Positions 48,924-55,473 of a DNA stretch of 64,000 nt are shown piece after piece (within the stretch, counting starts at the first letter, position 1; each line of letters opens with the position of its first letter). The stretch lies in assembly GCF_040939785.1 (NCBI RefSeq), contig NZ_CP162553.1, forward strand, positions 4,092,001-4,156,000. Direction: 5' to 3'. The position numbers and the translations under genes are program-made. The notes beneath the pieces are model-generated. The model saw only the letters and a list, made by a program, of their open reading frames with translations. It was not told where the DNA came from and did no database searches. Origin of the DNA: Bradyrhizobium lupini (GTDB lineage: Bacteria; Pseudomonadota; Alphaproteobacteria; Rhizobiales; Xanthobacteraceae).

Positions 48924-50261
48924 TCACCCCACCACGATCTCCCCCGACTCCGCCGCCATCCCCACACCCGGCGGCACCGGCATCGGCACCGTCACATACT
49001 CCTTCGGCAGATTCACCGGCCGATATCCCGGCTCCACCGCCATCCGCTTCAACACGCTCTCATGCACATGCGCGCCCTCGGGGATCAGGCGCGGCTCGCA
49101 ATTGGGGATGTAGAGCCCGAGAAACACCTTCCGCGCCGGCCATTCCTTGTAGGTCGCGCTCTTCGGCAGATACTCCAGCACGCGCCAGGGCGCCGTCATC
49201 GAATCATGCAGCTCGCCGGTCTTGCCGGTGTAAGCCGGCGGCACGTATTGGAACGGCGAGTTCTTGCGCTGGATGCCCCAGGCGAGCTGGTTCACCGTGC
49301 GCGGGTTGAAGTTCAGCCCCGCCTTGGTCGCCTCCTCGATCATCCAGAGCAGCGGATACTTGGACTCGCCGCTCTCGACTTCCGGATAGCCGCCACCGAC
49401 GTCGCAATGCACGCCGGCGAACCACACCTGCAAAATGTCCTGCGGCTCCTTCTTGTCGTCGGGCACGAAGCGGTTGCGCCAGTACTCCTGCGGCTCCTCA
49501 TACTGCTTGAGGCGGAACATGCAGCGCCGCTCGTCGATCGCGATCGCCTGGCGGAAGATGTTGACGCTGGGATTGCGCAGCGTGAAGGCGAGCTCCTCGA
49601 AGCTCGGCAAATAGCCCCGGTCGGCGCGCGGCACGATCACGCTCGCCACCGTGTCCCAGACGCCGATGAAGTGGATGGTCGGCCAGCGCGACGAGGTGAT
49701 GCGTGCGAACTGCGCGGCGAGATCGAACTTGTTTTTCGGCAGCGGCCCGCTGTCGTCAAACCCCTCATCGATGAGGTCGCTGACATCGTTGCCGCGCCCG
49801 CTGCCGGAATATTGCTTGTAGGCGACGAGGCCACTGCCTGCGAGGTTGGCCTGCTCCGGCGAGATCAGGCCGATCTTGTGGATCAGCCCCGCCAGCACGC
49901 GAACCGTGTAGGCACCGCGCGAAAAACCGAACAGATAGATCCTGTCGCCGGGCGCGTAATGCTGGACCAGGAAGCAATAGGCCGACAGCGTGTTGTCATC
50001 GAGCCCGTAGCCGGTGGCGAGCCCCAGCACCAGATTGACGTTGGCTTTCCAGCGGTGCCACGTCGACGGCTCCGTCACCGTGCCGACCCCGGGATCGTAG
50101 AACACCAGCTGCCGCGGCCGCGTCTTGTCGGTCTTGCGCAGGCAGCGATAGAGCTTCAGGACGTTGGAGATGTTCTCCGAGATCTCGTTGCCGGTGCCGT
50201 CACAGCAGATGACGAGGTTCTTCGGCTCGGATGTATGCTCGGCGTTGCGCTCGTGATCCAC
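48924..50261 (-). CDS. DUF2235 alpha/beta-hydrolase (Tle1-like phospholipase family)
   Basis: 445 residues from GTG 50261. The N-terminus KNLVICCDGTGNEI and the nucleophile elbow GFSRGAYTVR (Ser near residue 122) define the DUF2235 family, which includes type VI secretion phospholipase effectors of the Tle1 type. HCDVGGGYPEVESG-type residues occur later in the chain. No VgrG, PAAR or immunity gene is adjacent, so an ordinary intracellular or secreted hydrolase is equally possible. Its 5' end has a decayed tandem copy at 52069-52325. Confidence 0.88.
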   Translation of the reverse strand: MDHERNAEHTSEPKNLVICCDGTGNEISENISNVLKLYRCLRKTDKTRPRQLVFYDPGVGTVTEPSTWHRWKANVNLVLGLATGYGLDDNTLSAYCFLVQHYAPGDRIYLFGFSRGAYTVRVLAGLIHKIGLISPEQANLAGSGLVAYKQYSGSGRGNDVSDLIDEGFDDSGPLPKNKFDLAAQFARITSSRWPTIHFIGVWDTVASVIVPRADRGYLPSFEELAFTLRNPSVNIFRQAIAIDERRCMFRLKQYEEPQEYWRNRFVPDDKKEPQDILQVWFAGVHCDVGGGYPEVESGESKYPLLWMIEEATKAGLNFNPRTVNQLAWGIQRKNSPFQYVPPAYTGKTGELHDSMTAPWRVLEYLPKSATYKEWPARKVFLGLYIPNCEPRLIPEGAHVHESVLKRMAVEPGYRPVNLPKEYVTVPMPVPPGVGMAAESGEIVVG

Positions 50262-50330
50262 AGGATGCCCCTCCCGCTGATGCTACCCGGGCGAGTATAG
50301 CGGAAAAGCGTGGGGAGAGGGAGATGGCGC

Positions 50331-50541
50331 TTCTTCCCCTCTCCCCTTGTGGGAGAGGGTGGATCGCCGCGAAGCGGCGAGCCGGGTGAGGGGTCTCTCT
50401 CCGCGTGCGAATCTCTCGCGTCAGAACTCCCGGAGACAGACCCCTCATCCGGCGCCATAGCCGATGCGAAGCATCGGCGTTTTCAAGAACGGCGGCCGAA
50501 GGCCGCCTATGCCACCTTCTCCCACAAGGGGAGAAGGGAAA
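50331..50541. repeat. Long family B repeat, right copy flanking the DUF2235 gene
   Basis: About 210 bases with the same order of segments as 48716-48921 and a different ~45-base central spacer. It contains the shared GCATCGGCGTTTTCAAGAAC block. Confidence 0.85.
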
Positions 50542-50556
50542 ACAGCGCCCGCACCT

Positions 50557-50688
50557 CTACTTCTTCTTCTGGCCGATCTCCGGCTGCCACGCCGCGTCCT
50601 TGCGGCTCGGCGCTGCGGCGCTGGTCTTGATCTTGTCCTTTTTCGGCTTCTTGGTCTCGCGGTTGCTGCGTTGCTGTCCCTTGGCCAT
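50557..50688 (-). CDS. Very small basic protein, conserved hypothetical
   Basis: 43 residues from ATG 50688: MAKGQQRSNRETKKPKKDKI then TSAAAPSRKDAAWQPEIGQKKK. Lys/Arg-rich and probably disordered. The ATG follows GGAGGAGACGACGTC with a strong ribosome binding site. Proteins of this pattern are common in Bradyrhizobium; function unknown. Confidence 0.7.
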   Translation of the reverse strand: MAKGQQRSNRETKKPKKDKIKTSAAAPSRKDAAWQPEIGQKKK

Positions 50689-51048
50689 GACGTCGTCTCC
50701 TCCTGGGTTTCGAGTTCGTCCGCGTGCGAGATCGGCGTTGCAATGGTCGCTGGGCAGGGCTCTGAGATGCACCCGCCCGAACCAATGAAGATCGCCGCTG
50801 CGCACACGAGGCGCGAAAGATGCAGCGCAACATCGACGCGCGGCAATTGCGTGAGCTGCGCTGACGTGGTCGAGCGTACGCCCGTGCCCTGCCGATTGCG
50901 AGGACTAAAACGCCGCGTGCGAGCACCGCGCTTGCGCCTTAAGTCCCGGCCCACGCTGACATAATGCTGGCTATTGCCGGGTAACAAGCGCATGGTTCGC
51001 CTTAGCTGGTGTCGGTTGGGGCCCCTTCTTTGCGAAAGGCAGGCGCGC
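50689..51048. other. Intergenic stretch without recognised features
   Basis: 360 bases between two small genes transcribed away from each other. It should carry both promoters. I see no repeat, RNA or palindrome worth naming. Confidence 0.4.
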
Positions 51049-51315
51049 ATGACCATCCGCTCGCGGCGAGAAACCATCACCTTCAAGCATCCATTCCACA
51101 TCCGCGGTCTCGAGCGCGAATTGCCGGCCGGCGCCTATGAGGTCGTCACCGACGAGGAGATGATCGAGGGCCTGTCCTTCGCGTCCTATCGCCGCGTCGC
51201 CACCATGATCACGGTGCCCTCCGAAGGCGTGCGCGGTGCGACGGAGATGCTGTCGATCGGCTCGGTCGACCTGGCGGATGCCCAACGTATCGACGCGAGT
51301 GCCGCCAATGACTGA
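51049..51315 (+). CDS. Conserved hypothetical protein
   Basis: 88 residues from ATG 51049, preceded by AGG. It opens TIRSRRETITFKHPFHIRG and continues ELPAGAYEVVTDEEMIEGLSF, a beta-rich pattern found in small rhizobial proteins. Not recognised further. It overlaps the next gene by eight bases, so the two form an operon. Confidence 0.7.
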   Translation: MTIRSRRETITFKHPFHIRGLERELPAGAYEVVTDEEMIEGLSFASYRRVATMITVPSEGVRGATEMLSIGSVDLADAQRIDASAAND

Positions 51316-51604
51316 AATTCCGGTCGATCTCGACAGCCACCGCGGCATGGCCGCCCAGAAGGCAACCGATCTGCGCCGCGCGCTGGCCGATGTCGAGGCC
51401 CAGGTCAGGGAGCTGCGCGAGCGCGAGGCCGAGCTCGAAAACCGCATGATGTCGGTGCCCGCCACGTCCTGGCCGGAGGCCGCCGTGAAGGCCCGCCATC
51501 TGCTCAACCTCTATGCTGCGAGCCTGCCCACCGAGGACACCCGCCACCGCGCGCTGGTGGCCGCGCTGTTCGACGATTTCGCAAGGCTCAACGGCGACGG
51601 CTGA
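51308..51604 (+). CDS. Hypothetical coiled-coil protein
   Basis: 98 residues from ATG 51308. Residues ~18-50 form a likely coiled coil (ATDLRRALADVEAQVRELREREAEL is one amphipathic run, quoted here in part). The C-terminus is helical. Translationally linked to the preceding small gene. Function unknown. Confidence 0.65.
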   Translation: MTEIPVDLDSHRGMAAQKATDLRRALADVEAQVRELREREAELENRMMSVPATSWPEAAVKARHLLNLYAASLPTEDTRHRALVAALFDDFARLNGDG

Positions 51605-51616
51605 CGGCGAACCAAG

Positions 51617-51657
51617 TCACCCGTCGTCCCGGCGAAGGCCGGGACCCATAACCACCG
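51617..51657. repeat. Partial GTCCCGGC...GGGACCCATAACC repeat (family E fragment)
   Basis: CGTCGTCCCGGCGAAGGCC and GGGACCCATAACCACC match one arm of the cobS-cobT repeat. Only half of the element is present. Confidence 0.6.
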
Positions 51658-51753
51658 AAGTCAGTTGTTGTGCACCCTCGTGCCACAGCCTGCTTCGATA
51701 ACGCTGACCGGCGCCCCCAGTGCGCGACGCGCGGCCGCAAAAGGAGTACCCCC

Positions 51754-52032
51754 ATGACGCTCACCAGCAGCCGCTTCATCGCCCACGACCAGGACCGCGG
51801 CATCGTCCAGTTCTCGATGCAGGACGGCAGTAAGGAGATCGCCTGCGCGATCTCGACCTCCGCCATGGACGACCTCGAGCGCGGCCCGCGCGCCAGGCCC
51901 AGCGAGCGCGAAGAGCAGTTCACTCGCCTGCGCGAGCGCATCGAAGCCTGCACCGGTCGCAAATATCAGGCGACGGAGTTCGAAGGCACGCCGCCGGGGA
52001 TCGTGCTGCGGAGCATTGATTTTCGGGGGTAG
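51754..52032 (+). CDS. DUF1488 family protein
   Basis: 92 residues from ATG 51754 with an AAGGAG ribosome binding site. The pattern VQFSMQDGSKEIACAIS...ALDDL-like fits DUF1488, a small family of unknown function. Confidence 0.75.
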   Translation: MTLTSSRFIAHDQDRGIVQFSMQDGSKEIACAISTSAMDDLERGPRARPSEREEQFTRLRERIEACTGRKYQATEFEGTPPGIVLRSIDFRG

Positions 52033-52068
52033 GGACGCGGTGGAATCGCGAGCACTTCCTCGTGGACA

Positions 52069-52325
52069 CCGCAGCCGGTGGCGAGCCCCAGCACCTGATT
52101 GACGTGGCATCCAGATACGCCGCGCGGTTAGTGCCGTTCCGTTACCTCCAGACGGAGAATACCGTCCGCCACACGCTCAGTCTCTCCGTGTTGCACAGGC
52201 AGTGATGGAGGTGCTTTCCGAGATCCTGTTGCCGGTGCCATCATAGTAGATGACGAAGTTTTCCGACCATGTGTTCCTGTCGGGCTCCACGGCGCCCTCA
52301 GGCGATGCTACCTAGGCGAGTATAG
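52069..52325 (-). pseudogene. Decayed tandem copy of the 5' end of the DUF2235 gene
   Basis: This stretch is collinear with 50004-50300. Shared blocks include GCCGGTGGCGAGCCCCAGCA (52075 region; 50010 region), GTTGCCGGTGCC...AGATGACGA (52229 region; 50188 region) and the upstream GATGCTACC..GGCGAGTATAG that ends both. Many substitutions and indels abolish any reading frame. It marks the left edge of the AT-rich island. Confidence 0.8.
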
Positions 52326-52413
52326 AGTAAATTAACTTTTGATTCGCAAACGACGTGGGCCGCTCGAGTCCACGTAAATTAGAGGGTTATTAACTTCCTC
52401 GTGAGAAAATATT

Positions 52414-52433
52414 AACCATGATTATTAATGGTT
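52414..52433. promoter_or_regulatory. Inverted repeat over the methyltransferase start codon
   Basis: AACCAT (52414-52419) and ATGGTT (52428-52433) are inverted around an 8-base spacer and overlap the ATG at 52418. It could be an autoregulatory site or chance in an AT-rich region. Confidence 0.25.
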
Positions 52434-53630
52434 CGGTCAGCTATATCAAATTGCCGGCCGACGTCGAGGAATTGCTCGTTGCCGGCGCGCGAGACGAAAG
52501 TCCTGTTCGGGGGCTAACCCACAGCTTTTACAAGTATCCTGCTCGGTTTAGTCCGAGCTTCGCTCGTGCCGCTATACAGGCCTTTACGCAGCCAGGGGAT
52601 GTTTGCCTCGATCCTCACGTCGGAGGAGGCACGACCCTCGTCGAAGCCATCGCCCTTGGTCGTAAGGGTATTGGGGTTGATATTAGCGAACTGGCGGAGT
52701 TCGTCGCAAAGATCAAAACCACCATCTTTGAGGAGGCCGAATTAGAGGCTCTGGCCGATTGGGCAAATCGTACCAGCGCGAGCATCAACATGAGGTATCC
52801 CAGTTCATCGCTCCGCGAATACGAAAGCCTCGGCTACTATAAACATCTGAACGATCCTCTTCGTTGGCGATTGCGCAAAGCGATTGAGCAAAGTGTTCAC
52901 AGCGCGGTCCAATTATCCCCTCCTCGCCTCGAGAACTTCGCTCGGTGCGCAATATTGCGGGACTGCCCAATGGGCACTGGACGGGCGGAGGCGGTTGCCG
53001 AGCCTCGATGACTTCAGGGCGATGCTCCTCGATGTGACACTTGATATGATAGCCGGCGCTCGGTCGTTGCGGTCTGCGGTGAGGTCTGCTGATCCAAAAG
53101 GGCGAGCTGTCGAGGTACTAAACCGCTCGTCCGTCGGCTTAGAAAGAGATCTCCGTCTAAAAAAGTGGGAAGCTCCCAAGTTGGTGATTACCTCACCACC
53201 CTACCCGGGAGTTCACGTGTTGTATCACCGATGGCAAGTGGATGGCAGAAAGGAGATCCCTCTTCCATTCATGATAACGAATAAGCTCGATGGCGCCGGC
53301 GGGAGTTACTACACGATGGGAGACCGAAAGGTGCCCAAGCTAAAAACTTATTTCGATAATATACAAGCGAGTATGACTTCTGTCGCCGCAGTTGCAAGCA
53401 GCGAGACGATATTTGTCCAGATGGTAGCGTTTAGTGATGCTGCTTGGCAGCTCCCGACTTATCTGCATGCAATGGCGGAAGCAGGTCTCACAGAGCTAAA
53501 GTTACCGTCTCAACGTGGCCATGAGGATGGGCGTCTTTGGAGGGACGTGCCAAGTCGTCGATGGTACAGCGAGCAACGCGGTAGAACGCCGGCGTCGAAA
53601 GAGGTGGTACTATTTCATCGCAGAAAGTAG
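52418..53630 (+). pseudogene. DNA methyltransferase (TSPPY type) broken by a single frameshift
   Basis: The first frame (to 53011) holds a SAM-binding motif I, CLDPHVGGGTTLVEAIALG then GIGVDIS, near residues 62-88. The second frame (to 53630) holds the amino-methylating catalytic motif ITSPPYPGVHVLY near residue 257. Removing one G from the GGG at 52959-52961 joins them as ...ILRTAQWALDGRRRLPS..., giving ~403 residues. The order motif I, long insert (possible target-recognition region), then motif IV resembles alpha-class N4-cytosine/N6-adenine methylases. Codon and base use are AT-richer than the flanks. It may be a real inactivating mutation, a base-call error, or two polypeptides. Confidence 0.8.
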
Positions 53631-53678
53631 GCCTACGCTTCTGAATGTATAGGGCGCGCCTCCTGGGGGCGGAAGAAC

Positions 53679-55469
53679 CTACTCAGCGCCGGTATTGCCG
53701 TCCCCAAAGCCGGGGGCCATGTAGTCCAGATCGAATGCCCGGCGACTCATGATACTCACGAACTGGTCAAGGAGCGATACAGAGTAGGGCATGCGTACTC
53801 GCCCACATCTGCGGAGTTGCCACGTGGCGCGCTTAGGCAACGCAGGTGCTCCAATTGCTGGCCTGGCCGCTTGCTGCATTTTTACCGTTCCACAGTGGAC
53901 ATTCTTGAATGTAGCTTCGGCACTGAAAGTGAGTTGTAGTCCAGGGTGAACCGCGAGAGCACTGACAGAGGTCGGCTGCCCCGTAGCGATCGCCTCTAGT
54001 GCGGCGGTGGTCCTCTTTGCGTAGATACGGCTCTGAGCTGCCAAAAGATCCGACGGGGCCGTACACCCCTCATCCACTCTGACTCTTCCGTCTTCTCGGA
54101 AGGAAGCCAGATCTAGGATCGCCATCCTCGCCACCGACGCGCTTCGGAAGTCGCAAGACCAATGATGGTCGTCGATCTTGCAGGGAAGCAAAGGCAGTTT
54201 TGCGTCCTTCTCGGATGCAACGAAATTGCTCAATTTCTTCAGGGGTACCAAAAACGCGGTTTGCTGTGCTCGCTCTTTTCCGAGAGGTCGGAGAGCAATA
54301 TCGCAGGGTTGAGCGAGTACGATGTACTTCCGGATTGCGATCTGAGGGGCGACTTCATAGCTGTCGACCTCAAATACGTCGCCACAAGCAATTGGGGTGC
54401 GAGCAGCATTTATCAATTCATCGCTCTCCCATACCTCCGCGAGGCGAAATGCCGCTAGATGAGAATCTGGTTCTCCCTTCAGATCCTGTAATTGGATCTC
54501 CCGAAGAGCGCGAAGATGTCTTGTGCTTTCGAGTACGCCCTGATCCGTGCCAAAGAAGCCTCTCAGCTGTTGGGCAATGTGGGAGGTCAGAATGCGCTCG
54601 ACTACATGTAGCTCCGACACGCCTTCCTTGTAGCCGCGTTCGAAAACGTGTGCCTCAAGCTGTTCTGGAGGTATACTTAACAATCCCTCGGCGGCCGTGA
54701 CAAAAGCCTTATAGACCGTTCCTTGCGTTCTCGACACGACGTTAGATAAATTCTTCCGGAGTCCGGCGCGCTTGATACTCACTTTCAGCGACTCTTTGAG
54801 GCGATCCTCATCGTCGATCTCAAAGAGTCGATCTTTCGCGATTACACAGATCGGAACGCCGAGTGGATCATCTTCACTCTCCTTTAGTAAATTTCGAAGT
54901 TCTGCCTCTTTTGCGGCCTCTCCCGAAGAGCTTACTTCGTGCGTCAGAATGAAGGCCGTGCCCTGAGACTTCTTTCCCCAGAGTAACCGTATGACGTCGA
55001 GCCCCCGATTGCTGGAAATACCAGATTCATTTAGATCGACGATATAGCTGATATTTGCGTCGCCAGCGGCGCACACATCCGCAAGCCCACTTTCCGCTCT
55101 GTCGAACGTCCAGCAATCGTCCTTGGCAATGCCGAGGAGCGTACAGATTTTTGCCGTTGACGAGCCGGATAGTTCGTCAGACTCGAAATCTCCTTCTACA
55201 GTCTCTTCGAAAAAGAAGGTTTCTTTAATCTCCTTCCGCCGCTGCGGAGTTAGCTCTGTAATGCGCTCGACTAGCTCAACGCGCGTGCTCTCAGGATCGA
55301 ACTCGGCCTTTTGCAGAATATCGTTGAGCTCGGGGAAATTACATTCCAGAGCGGTCTCCCAACTTCGCAATAGCAAGTCGCTAAGTTGTTCGGGAGTCTC
55401 ATTGAAAACGTCGTCGATCCAAATTGTACGTTCCGATCCGAGGCAGGAAAGGGCGTCACTCACCAGCAT
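53679..55469 (-). CDS. Receiver-like domain protein with unknown C-terminal region (putative conflict-system component)
   Basis: 596 residues from ATG 55469, starting four bases after the stop of the GHKL gene, so the two form an operon. The first ~220 residues show the receiver-domain pattern: acidic pair in TIWIDD (19-20), a potential phospho-acceptor Asp145 in YIVDLNESG, Thr176 in FILTHE and Lys212 in VIAKDRL. Spacing is longer than in classical response regulators. The C-terminal ~370 residues are not recognised; they include VLAQPCDIALRPLG near 384-397. No DNA-binding domain is evident, so it is not an ordinary response regulator. A partner or effector for the upstream kinase-like protein is the likely role. 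Confidence 0.65.
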   Translation of the reverse strand: MLVSDALSCLGSERTIWIDDVFNETPEQLSDLLLRSWETALECNFPELNDILQKAEFDPESTRVELVERITELTPQRRKEIKETFFFEETVEGDFESDELSGSSTAKICTLLGIAKDDCWTFDRAESGLADVCAAGDANISYIVDLNESGISSNRGLDVIRLLWGKKSQGTAFILTHEVSSSGEAAKEAELRNLLKESEDDPLGVPICVIAKDRLFEIDDEDRLKESLKVSIKRAGLRKNLSNVVSRTQGTVYKAFVTAAEGLLSIPPEQLEAHVFERGYKEGVSELHVVERILTSHIAQQLRGFFGTDQGVLESTRHLRALREIQLQDLKGEPDSHLAAFRLAEVWESDELINAARTPIACGDVFEVDSYEVAPQIAIRKYIVLAQPCDIALRPLGKERAQQTAFLVPLKKLSNFVASEKDAKLPLLPCKIDDHHWSCDFRSASVARMAILDLASFREDGRVRVDEGCTAPSDLLAAQSRIYAKRTTAALEAIATGQPTSVSALAVHPGLQLTFSAEATFKNVHCGTVKMQQAARPAIGAPALPKRATWQLRRCGRVRMPYSVSLLDQFVSIMSRRAFDLDYMAPGFGDGNTGAE

Positions 55470-55473
55470 GGAA

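Noticed and set aside
48924..50261. A type VI secretion effector-immunity locus around the DUF2235 gene
   Set aside because: No VgrG, PAAR, adaptor or candidate immunity gene is adjacent; only the hydrolase family links it to such effectors.
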